In this document: positions 32,424 through 41,593 of the stretch, in pieces | Numbering within the stretch: the first letter of the stretch is position 1 | How the letters are laid out: each line of letters starts with the position of its first letter | NCBI GenBank assembly: GCA_025769875.1 | Contig: JAGFNK010000264.1 | Coordinates: 1 to 64,000 of the forward strand | Direction: 5' to 3' | DNA from: Russula earlei | Lineage: Eukaryota; Basidiomycota; Agaricomycetes; Russulales; Russulaceae | Length of the DNA stretch: 64,000 nucleotides | Translations under genes and position numbers: made by a program | The notes under the pieces: model-generated | Databases searched by the model: none | What the model was told of the DNA's origin: nothing | The model's input: only the letters and a program-made list of their open reading frames with translations

Positions 32424-33314
32424 TGTTACACCATTTTCCTTTTATGCTTACTTCTTACCTTTTGCTATGGACTGCTTGCTTTTGTACATCCCTCTACTTA
32501 CTGGTCTCATGATCTCTTACATCTTGTGATCCCTTCTGTGTTATCATGTGATCCATACACGTCCAGGTAACACTGGATTGCTGTTACTTTCCCTTTGTTT
32601 GGTTCTCTTTCCATTTTTATACTCACTTCTTAGTTTTGACTGTGCAATGCTGCGCACTTACTGTGCAGCACAGTTACTGGGTTCTGACTCATTCGTGGCC
32701 TCATTCCTATGACTCCTACTTATTATGACTCCTACTATACTAGTAGCACAGTCAAAGCACAGCTACTGCTGCACTTCTCCTGTATATATAAAGCTCAGTA
32801 CTTTGTGACCAAAGCCCTAAGCTTGGTCTCTTCTAGAATCCAACCTACTCTTGTCCAAACATATTCGCCTGCAACCCACTTCGCTCTTAATCCTCAAACC
32901 ACATCCACCTCTCCATTTCATCAACTCTTAACACACACACACCATCCACCATCTACTCTTCACCTCTCCCTTCCTCCCCTAAGAGTCTCTCTTCACTCTA
33001 CTGAGAAGAGCTCTCCTCCTTAAAGACCTACCTTCCTCTTCTCTCTGCGTTGTTCAAGGTCTCTGATGGACTTGAATGCATATAGCTAGTGGAACCAGCC
33101 CTAGTCTATCCCATTACAAACTTACCCTAGCTTCTCAACGGACCGAGTTGTACTAGGAAGGGTCTATTGGCCATAACCTGTTTAGCATAAAACACTTCAA
33201 CTGCTGCAGGGATCCTTACTCTCTATACATGGGAACCAGCCCGTTTTCTTGAACACACCTCTACTATCAACTTGTCTGTACACTTGTGAACTGACATGGC
33301 TAGTTACCATGACA
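32424..33314 (+). repeat. 3' LTR of the Gypsy element
   Basis: An 891-bp LTR TGTTACACC...CCATGACA with a TATA box (tatatataaag) near 32781. Almost the same as 1838-2703 and as the inverted solo copy at 13993-14884. Confidence 0.92.
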
Positions 33315-33735
33315 CTTACCTTTATCTATGGTTCCACATATAGTACTGTACAGCCTCACTACATACAGTATTTAAGCACCTGTAGAAGCTGGGGAATGCC
33401 TCAAGCTTAGCTTTGTCCCATTTCCTGGGACATCCCTTGCCCTGTATCCTCTCTCAATCATGACTTGCTTGTGCTGGCTTATACCTTGTTTGACATCAAC
33501 ACACTAGGAGGAACCCTTGTGTTCCTCTTGCTCCTCTCTTGCTCTATCCTTGTCCTCCTCTTCTGTGAAATTACCAGAAGATCAACCCTGTCTGTGGATT
33601 AGGTCATCCTTGACTTAGTCTTGAGACACTAAACCCTTGAACTGGTCTCTTTGAGCTGGCCACCATTAAAACACTGAACCAAGTCACAGGGACTTGGCCC
33701 CATGGAACTGAGCTAATGCTCCAGCGGCCATGACA
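33315..33735 (+). repeat. truncated solo LTR, family B
   Basis: Reverse-complement match to about 25604-26028 of the complete family B LTR, ending GGCCATGACA at 33735. The other third is missing where the Gypsy 3' LTR ends, so the Gypsy may have inserted here and the left remainder was lost. Confidence 0.75.
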
Positions 33736-34511
33736 CTGTAACACCCTGCCATCTCCCCCTTGCCTGCCATTGCCTCAGTTTCAACACCACCTCTGCTTTG
33801 CTTGCCTCCATCATCCAACCCTTGTTGGCTGTTCCCTCAGTTTCACCCCATCTCAGCATCATTCACCCTTGTCATTCTGGCCATGCCCATGACATCTCCA
33901 CTCCATCTCTCTCTGCCTCAGTTTTCCCCTTGCTACCCCACCCATGGAAATGGCAGGTACACCATGAAACCCATGGGTGCATATGCATACCCATGGTTTT
34001 TGTGGTGTACCTGCCATTTTAATGGGTGTACCCATACCCTTACCCATACAGGTATGGTGTTCACAGGTATGGGTACAGGTTTTGGGAAAAAAACCCCAAG
34101 GTCACCCATGTCAGCCAATCAGCAAAACTGTCACTACTAGAAGTGACTAGAAGTGACTAGAATTACTATATTAGGTCATTTCTAGTACACTCTAGTTCAT
34201 TCTAGGTATTTCTAGTAGGATGTAGTTTTCCTGATGCGCAGGCTGGCAGTGACTGAGTCAGTCGTAGCCTACACATGCACCTCCAGTGGCCCAAACATGT
34301 GCAGGCTGCCTAAGTCCAGCTCCACCAATTCTTGATCAAATCTCATAAAGAAAGGTGGGGGGCTGCCTAGCCCTCATTGAGCAGATTCAGGATTCTAGTG
34401 AAGATATTTGCTCTGTACATTGAGGGGGCATTTTGTGCCAAATTTGGGTTTTTTCAAGCTCCACCATGTGTGCTGAAACGGCAATAATTTTATCGCAAAC
34501 CCAATCCAGCG
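33736..34511. other. edge of transposon island and upstream region of the EFM3-like gene
   Basis: No gene. It starts TGTAACACCC, which could be an LTR end, but no second end or target duplication was found. It contains an acccatac-rich patch (about 33950-34080) with inverted pieces and a ctagaagtga/tctagta-rich stretch (34130-34220). The ATG of the first host gene is at 34512, so its promoter lies in or next to repeat-derived DNA. Confidence 0.5.
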
Positions 34512-35961
34512 ATGTCTCTGTTCAGCCTTTTACAAGCATACTCTGCTTTGAAGCACCCGCGCTTGATTTCCATTCCTTCCCACCTCCCTTTTCTCCAACT
34601 ACATGACTTTTTGTTGTCTGAAATTCTCCTAAATCCACACTTATTGCAGTATCCTCCCTCCAACACATACCAACTATCCTTCTGGAAGTGGGTAATCGAT
34701 CGTCTTGAAATATTACTTGGTGATCAGGCAGGCGTATACCCCTCCATTTTTGATGGCTTTATCAATTACCTTTGCGTAGGAAGATGCCGAGATCGACCAA
34801 CGCATGTACGATCGATTGGTTTCCTTAGTGGCAATCAGCAAGCCGGCGTATGTTCCTCAGATATGCGAGTTATCTATCATTTCCGACGACGTCATAGTGC
34901 CTATGATACGATTGCACCACCGCCCCCGTCTTTCGTCACTCATTACTGGTATCCGGCACCACGATCTGATCCGCCCGCCTCAACCGGTGCCGTTTCCTCG
35001 ACGGAATATCATTCGGTCACCCTGTTCGAGTCGCGCACCACTATTGAGAGTGGTACGACTGGACTCCGGACATGGCGTGCCAGCTTCGTGTTAGCTCAAT
35101 TCCTCCTCGAAAATTCGAGTATGACAACAATGGGCTATCGGTCTCTTCGCATAATTTACGCCATTATCCAGCCCTTTTGGTCGATAAATCCGTCCTTGAA
35201 CTGGGCTCCGGTACCGGCTTTCTCGGTCTTATCGTTGCCGACATCCAAGTGAGCAGCGGTGGGTTGACCGGGCTCCCTGCCCTGCACCTTACCGACGTGA
35301 ACGGGGACGTCCTGAGACGATGCCTCGAAAACACACAACTGGCCTGCAGTACGCGTGTAGTTTGGCCTGCGGATTATCGAGGTGCAACTGAGCTGTTTCC
35401 AGACGCATCTCATCGTCACGGAAATCTGTCTGTAAGATCGATGGACTGGTTTGATGCACTCGAAAAGGATGATGTCCCTAACGTTCAAGCATATTTGAAC
35501 ATCATCGCGCCAGATTTGGTACTAGGTACAGATATCGTGAGCAATGATTCGTTTGATACCGCTCGGAACCTACCTACCCAAGTGACATGCGCCCGCAGCT
35601 GTATCATCCCGATATGATCTCCCCATTTCTTGCCACCCTCGATATCGCGCTGCGAGCATCCCGATCGCCAGGGGGTGGGATAGCATATCTTGCGTTGACA
35701 GTCCGCAATGCCGACCTTCTGGACTCGTTTCTCCTCGCGATATGTTGGTCAAAGTCCTTCGCTACCCTTCATTGTTCAATCCGCTCACGCACCGATAAAT
35801 CAGCGGACCACAACTTGTCGGCGGAAGAACTGCGATACTTTGATCATGATTTCCGCTCCTGCTTTCTGGAGCCGTCGGAAGGAGTTGATGAGGAGGTCAA
35901 GATATTCAAAATCGCTCTCCATTCGTCGTCTCCACATACACCTACACTACAATACACTTGA
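34512..35961 (+). CDS. EFM3: EFM3/FAM86-type protein-lysine N-methyltransferase
   Basis: Five exons (34512-34733, 34780-34847, 34898-35118, 35172-35536, 35599-35961) give 412 residues with all phases matching. The product carries the FAM86-type block ESRTTIESGTTGLRTW, the SAM-binding motif I VLELGSGTGFLGL (about residue 180), an acidic post-I segment LTDVNGDVLRRC, and the TDILYHPDM motif created by the last splice. The yeast and human members (Efm3, EEF2KMT) trimethylate elongation factor 2 in the cytosol. The N-terminal FAM86-like part (exons 1-3) is present. First host gene beyond the transposon island; convergent with the next gene, 155 bp away. The substrate is inferred from family only. 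Confidence 0.85.
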
Positions 35962-36116
35962 CTTGGTGTACAAACCGAATTAACCCCAAAATTATGCTCG
36001 TACAGACAATAAACGAAGCGAAGGTGATAAGTCATTGGCAATGGAAGGGATCGGTAGGCGATAGGCGGATAGATGCCGTAGCATACCGGCTGGGAAAGAA
36101 CAAGGGGCAAGGGTAT

Positions 36117-38080
36117 CTACCACGGTGGCTTCTCATCCACCTTGGTCACTTCGAAAGTTTGGAATAACCGAATGGGCATTAGACCATCCGTGGTTTGCGT
36201 ATCAGGGAGCGCGAAACGTCGCGTTTGTTCGTCGAACTCGCCGTCGCAGTCGGTCGCCTCGGACTCCCATTCGAACGCGTCAACCTCGGGCCAATTGAAC
36301 CGCTTCCGTCGGAACCTGCAAAGGGGTTGCACGGTGTGAAATGTGATGGCCGAGAGGTGGGAGAGGGAGATGACTTACATCGCGTACCGCCACAGCGCGT
36401 CGTCCAGAGCTTCGTGCGACATCGCCGGCATTCCCTGCTCCCGGAGCTCGTCGATGTGCGCCTCCAACGCGAGCTTTGCGCTTAACACCGAGTGGACGTG
36501 CTTGTTCGCGTGCACGTCGAGCTCGGCCGGAGACATCGAGAGGAACGTCATGGGGCGCTGCGCTCCCTCCGATGACGACGACGCGTGCACGACGACGACG
36601 CCGGGCGGCTGATACGGCGCGCCGGCTGGGGACAGCTGACCCACGCCCATCAGCCTCGCCGCCTTCTTGCTCAAGAGAGGCGGCAGGCTCGTCAGCGACA
36701 GCGGCTCGGGGGGCGTGGGCGGGGTCGGCGGAGACGGCGGGACCTTCCACATCATCTTACCGGTCCTGTCTTGGCCCCAATCAACGGACACGCCGATCCC
36801 GAACTCGCGCTTTTTGGGCCTCCGCCTTCGTCTCGTTGTTGCCGCCGCTGCCGCCGCCACCTGTGGTGACTCGGAGCGGGTTCGCGTCATGAACTCCTGC
36901 GACGGGAGACAGACGTAGGCGCTGGACACTTCGGCCAGGCTCTCGTTGCCGAACCGCCTCTGAATGGCGTCCGCGATGATGGTGCCTGGCTGCGGATGGA
37001 CGCCGTATCTCCGAGCGAGCATGTCGAGATACAGTCTCTCAATGTCGCCGCAGTTAAGCATACCGGCCTCCCAATCTTCATACGGACTTTTCTTGGGACT
37101 GGGTGACGTCAGCTTGTTCAGGGCTGCCGAAGGAGCGTTGGGGCGCGAATTGTGTCGACTTCTTGATGGGGCAAAGGTGCAGCTGACAGGGGTTTCTGGG
37201 CCAACGGACGGAAAGCAGAGCTGATCGTGGACAAGCTTGAAGTGGCCCTTGGGGCTAAGAACACGGTGCACTTCGGAGAGCACGAAGTCCCAGCGCTCCC
37301 CGGGGATCGCGACCATGGTATTGTTGAGATGTATATAGTCAAACGAATTATCCGGGAATGGTAGCCGGTCTGTGATGCTGATTAAGGCGCACTATCAGCG
37401 AATCGTCCTAAGCGCGTGATATCTGCTCGAATACCTACAAGCAGTGACACATCAGCTTTACGTTATCTGTGTCCTGTAGTGGGACAATCGTCTGCTCTTC
37501 GTCTGTAGAAAGGGGGAGATATATTCCGGTAATCTTTGTTTCCTGAGACGCCCACGCCTGCGCGGCATGGGAGACCCAGTGGCCGTCCCCACAGCCGAGG
37601 TCGAGGGCACTGCGAACGGGTGATGAGGTGTGAACGGATGGAAAGTCATCTTCCATCAGTCGTTTCATCAGCTCGTAAGCACTAAGTTCACTGCAACCGA
37701 GCTCAATCTTTGCACTCGAAGCTTCACTAATGAGTGACTCACAGTTCGGGAGTGACGGTGTCGTATAGCATAGAGTAGGGCGTCTCGTTGCGTGGGTATA
37801 CATGGGCCTTGATACCCCTACCGATCTTGTGTTTAGGGTGGCCGTCTCGACTTTGAGACCGATTGAGATCATTTACACCTTCGGGACCAGTGCAAGACAA
37901 CGGGTTGCGATTGCTGTGAGGGGAAGAAGCAAGGAAGGAGGTAATTGGGATCAGCCCAGGGAATGGAATGGAAGGAGTGGGTGGCAGCTTTATCCGAAGC
38001 TGGGAAGGGGGACGGCTTTTGGCTTTGGACAGACGACGCAAGGTGAATGAATCACGAATAGACGTCAGTGTAGAGTGCAT
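36117..38080 (-). CDS. class I SAM-dependent methyltransferase, long Pro/Ser-rich C terminus
   Basis: Model with four exons (38080-37743, 37690-37462, 37391-36379, 36315-36117) totals 592 residues in frame. After a basic Ser/Pro-rich N terminus comes YPRNETPYSMLYD, common in fungal members, then motif I LDLGCGDGHWVSH and the later motif block LPFPDNSFDYIHLNN with FVLSEVHRVLSPKGHFKLVH. The C-terminal 300 residues are low complexity (Pro/Thr repeat near 36705-36760) and end KRFNWPEVDAFEWESE. The substrate is unknown. The third splice acceptor (37392) is the least certain. The GC content of 36.4-36.9 kb is clearly higher than its surroundings and creates many false ORFs on the other strand. Confidence 0.8.
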
Positions 38081-38834
38081 CGATGCGATGTCTTGGTAAA
38101 CAGGAGATTTTACAAGAGGTGCATGACGGGCGTTTCACGAACACGAATGAATGAGTTGCCACTGGAGTGGCACTGCTGGCGCGAGGGTGTTTCACCGTGG
38201 TGAACGGCATGCTGGACTGGCGGTGGGATGTAGTCTCTTCTGTGGCTTAGTGTCAGTCTTAGGGAATGATGAACTTAGCCGCGAAGAAGCATGATAGATC
38301 AGCCAGCTATCCAAGCGGGGGGGAAATGGAGGGAGAATGACGAGGGAGAACGACCTTTGACCTACCTCTAGGCAGGCGCTTTTGTGCCAACGCGAAACCC
38401 ATTGCGGAGAATGCGTCCCATGTTTCAAGTGGCAAGGCTGATTGTGAAGGAAGCCACAAAGGGTGACTTGATAAAGCCACCTCACGAGGTTGCATCACAA
38501 AGTACAGTGGGCGGTAGCTTGAAAGGTTGTGGAATGTGGAAACCAAAGAACAGGGGAAAAGCTCACAAGCCCCGGACACAGACGCATAAACCTTATAGAT
38601 GTTCACGGGCAAGGTACTTTGATCGGTTAAGCATCAATGACAGCATAAAGGTCGGAGGAAAGGTATGAATCATCTTCCGATCTTATTGACGATCTGAGAG
38701 TGATGGATGGCGTCTAGTCAACCGTGAAGCTGCGGACCCACAGGACCGATTTGATCGCAACAAACTGGCACTGGCGCATTGACAAGACTACTACATAAGC
38801 GACATCCTGACCTGAAGAGGATACAGAGATCGCC
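38081..38834. other. intergenic region, nothing recognised
   Basis: 754 bp between the start of the methyltransferase gene and the stop of SF3B5, both on the minus strand. Short ORFs occur on both strands but none has a domain or a plausible splice context. It probably holds the methyltransferase promoter and the SF3B5 3' UTR. Confidence 0.5.
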
Positions 38835-39366
38835 TTAGTCATCATCCTTTGCGGGAGGAGGACCACATGGCTGAAGCATCCGCTTTGATATCGTTCCATC
38901 AACACATGTCTCGAAAAATCAAGCACCAAGATGAAGTACCTGAGTCATCTCGAATCTGATACGCCCGGTGGCCTCCCCATCGGCAATGGCGAGATAGGAC
39001 GTCAAACTGGGGTGCCCCACAATGGACGACAGGGTATCGCGGTGTTGATGAGTCAACCACTCACTGTACGGACCACTCGGTAAGCGTCATGAACGGAACA
39101 AGGTCCGACACGTACAATTTGCTCAGATCCGCGTGGCCTGTAACGAATGAGCTTGATGTACGGGCTGTGCGTGTGACTTACCAGTGCCTGTGTAACGAGC
39201 GTGGACTGAACGACGAGATGAGATGAGCATGTTGGCAAGGAGGCCAGGCGACTTACGATGCTCCAATTGAGTGTTTGCGGTGTATCTGAGTTCAGACGAC
39301 TGTCGATGGTGACAAGTATTAATTAACGCAGGACGAGCAAAACGTATGCGTAGATGAACGAACCAT
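38835..39366 (-). CDS. SF3B5: splicing factor 3B subunit 5 (SF3b10/Ysf3)
   Basis: Not visible as an ORF because it is split into six small exons: 39366-39364 (ATG only), 39299-39257, 39205-39182, 39137-39116, 39063-38940 and 38882-38835. The joined frame is 87 residues, like the human protein (86). It contains TQLEHLHARYTGTGHADLSK, EWLTHQHRDT, an ADGEATGRIRFEM segment and the C-terminal RMLQPCGPPPAKDDD, matching SF3b5 throughout. SF3b5 is a small core subunit of the U2 snRNP SF3b complex, which recognises the branch point. All introns are GT-AG. The ATG exon is the weakest call, since another upstream start could be used. Confidence 0.88.
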
Positions 39367-39474
39367 GGAGGTGATTGTTTACACTTGTTGAAAGGCTGAC
39401 GAGCTAATTTACAGATATTTATCGTATCGTACAAACCCGTCCGTACTAATCGAAAAACGAGCCTGGGACTTGAG

Positions 39475-39844
39475 TTATAAACCGTCCGAAAGCTCCTGCA
39501 GCCGTGACACGAGAATCGAGAATCTCTGCGCCGCATAGGCGGGACTCGTCGACGCCAAGAGATCGTCCAAAGTTTCGTAGATTCTCACTTGGGTCGACAC
39601 CTGAAACAGCCAATCAACATCCCAGTTTTTTTTTTTTGACGCCCTCCCCCCTTCAAACCTTGTAGCCGGCAGACGACAGGACGACGTGGATGGTTTCGCC
39701 CTCCAGCAGGGTAAGTTTTGCCTCTGCCTCGTTCTCAGTGAAACGGGTCACCTCCGAGCCGGAGGAGATCCCGAAACGCTGCTCGTTCAGAGCCCGCGTA
39801 AGCTCGCGTCGATAGAACTCGCGAACGTCGTTCCGCTCGTCCAT
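39475..39844 (-). CDS. GSKIP-domain protein
   Basis: Two exons (39844-39659 and 39600-39475) encode 103 residues. The C-terminal half, LSSAGYKV then YETLDDLLASTSPAY and a final LQEL, matches the GSKIP domain (in human GSKIP: a conserved Y-E-T, L-L-D-x-x-S-P-A-Y pattern), which binds GSK3-beta. The fungal role is not known. The intron contains a T-rich tract. It lies only 108 bp upstream of SF3B5 on the same strand and is divergent from LRP1 (197 bp). Confidence 0.8.
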
Positions 39845-40041
39845 GTTAAGGGTAATGCGATGACAGTTCCGCGGAAGGAAGAACCGGTCGTAATAAAATA
39901 CCGTAAAAAAAAAAAATTACACACGCAGTGCAGTGAGGTCGAAACGGGTGCTCCGACTGGATCGTTCAATCAACAATAAGCGCGCGCAAGCGCCTCTTGC
40001 TCTTTGCTCCGGTCTGATTAGAAAGAGACGTCCGCCCCGTC
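39845..40041. promoter_or_regulatory. divergent promoter region GSKIP / LRP1
   Basis: 197 bp between two start codons facing away from each other. It holds an A run (39906-39916) but no clear TATA box. It probably drives both genes, each linked to RNA or signalling housekeeping functions. Confidence 0.5.
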
Positions 40042-41396
40042 ATGTCCAACGATGCGCTCAAAATCAAAAGAAAGCTCTCGGCGCTCTCGACCTCGCTCGA
40101 CGACCTCGAAAGCGGCCTGAGCCCGCTGTTGTCCCAACCTCTCCCGGAGCTCGTCGCGGGCCTCGACGCGATCCAGCAGGCAAAGCTGCAGGTCGTCATC
40201 CCCTATCTCGTGTACGACCTTGTCTTCGGTCAGTAACCGCCCAAAAAAAAAAAAAAATCTCCCTTCCACGCGAGAGGTCCCCACCGACAGTTTAAGCACA
40301 GTCTACCTAAAGACGAGGGGTCTGGACCCGAAAACGCATCCAGTCATCGCAGAGCTCGTGCGTGTCCACTTTGAAGAGGCATATCGACGATCGATGCGCC
40401 ACTGTGCTGAGACTCGACCCCATATAGGACAGGGTACGACAATATTTCGATAAAATCAAGGATGCAGAGGATCCTGCCAAACGTCCGTGTCTCTGCCCCC
40501 GCCCACGACGCGTGTTCCCTTCCTTCTCATCTCATCATCTCACCCCAAACAGGCCAGCTCGCGATCGACAAAGCCGCCGCGACCCGGTTCATCAAGCAGG
40601 CCATCGCTCGAGCAAAGGACGCCACAACAACGCCGATCAGCGTCCCTGGCCCCTCCTCCGTCGCCGCCACTCACGTACGCTTCGCCGACGACGACGACGG
40701 CGGCGGCGGCGGCGCGGCTCGCGTCGCTGACGTCGTTCGGGACGCTCCGCCAAAAGCGGCGACCGATAAGATGCTCGAGCGCGAGAAATACCACAAAGCG
40801 CTGCGGGAGGAGGACGCGTCGTTGGCAAGCGAGGACGGCGGCGACCTGGAAGTGATCGATGACGAGCAGCAGCAGCGACCCCCCGACGACCAAGAGGACG
40901 TCGACGGCGACTCGGACAAGCCGCCATCCGAAGGCCCACCTCCCTCTCCAAAGATCAAGGAAAGGTCGAGGTCGAGGTCGAAAAAAGGCAAGGGAAAGGG
41001 AAAGGAAAAGGCAAAGGCCGTGATAGGGTCCCCTCTACCGGATGTTGCTCCGGCTGCTCCCTCCGAGATCGTCCCCGGAAAGCGAAGGCGCCCTCCCGTG
41101 GATCCTTTTGCGGGTATGTGCGCGCTCGATGTTTCTTTTTTTTTTTTTTTTGCAAAACATTTCTTTATTTTTCTTTCCTCTCCGCAGGTTATGGCAATGG
41201 TCCTGACACCACCCGCTCCTCTACTCCGTCCGCTGAGACTGGTTCTACGCCAACCGCCTTGCGATCTGGAGTAAAGGTTCGAAGAATTCATATAGAGGAC
41301 ATCAGCGCAGGGATTCCGGTCGGCACCAACACGCCTCCTGGTCAGGATCAGGCGAAGAGGTCAAGAAAGCGATCCAAAAAAAAGGCAGTTTCGTGA
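40042..41396 (+). CDS. LRP1: nuclear exosome cofactor LRP1/Rrp47 (C1D family)
   Basis: Five exons (40042-40228, 40302-40357, 40428-40482, 40553-41113, 41188-41396) give 355 residues in frame. The N-terminal Sas10/C1D domain reads VIPYLVYDLVFVYLKTRGLD, PKTHPVIAELDRVRQYFDKI, then IDKAAATRFIKQAIAR. The rest is a long charged tail (acidic, then Arg/Ser/Lys-rich, near 40900-41020) that fits RNA or protein contact in the nucleus. The C1D family partners Rrp6 in processing of rRNA, snoRNA and other RNAs. Fungal C1D proteins are often shorter; the extra length is the low-complexity tail. Convergent with the F-box gene, 197 bp apart. Confidence 0.88.
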
Positions 41397-41593
41397 TAAG
41401 TTGCCTCACTAGCACTGACAGCTTGTGTCACCGTTCGTTAGATACAATACTTTCATTGTTGTCAGGTAATAACTGACCAATACATACATACAACAGCTAA
41501 ATCAGCAACCCTAAGAGATACTACAACTTGGCGTTAGTATTAGTGAGTCCGTGAATGTTTGTGGCTTTGGGTAAGCATAAAAATACAAGAGTT

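Larger units (their letters stand above)
1833..33314 (+). mobile_element. Gypsy (Ty3-type) chromovirus retrotransposon, nested host element
   Basis: An LTR retrotransposon with order LTR, gag, protease, reverse transcriptase, RNase H, integrase with chromodomain, extra ORF, polypurine tract, LTR. Six insertions with target duplications split it into seven internal pieces; without them it is about 8.4 kb. The polypurine tract (gatgggggggtga, 32411-32423) abuts the 3' LTR. The extreme 5' end of the 5' LTR is diverged or replaced, so no target duplication for the whole element could be confirmed; the 3' flank is a truncated LTR of another family. Premature stops are all TGA, and there are frameshifts, so this copy is not functional. 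Confidence 0.9.

Noticed and set aside
33736..34475. another solo LTR starting TGTAACACCC
   Set aside because: The start looks like an LTR but I found neither a CA end with a matching duplication nor a second copy in the window.
36476..36892. Arg-rich plus-strand ORFs at 36.5-36.9 kb
   Set aside because: They are antisense to the GC-rich, Pro-rich end of the methyltransferase, whose frame and splice sites are consistent.
40671..41291. 206-residue minus-strand ORF
   Set aside because: Antisense to the low-complexity tail of LRP1; it includes an intron with a T run and has no domain.
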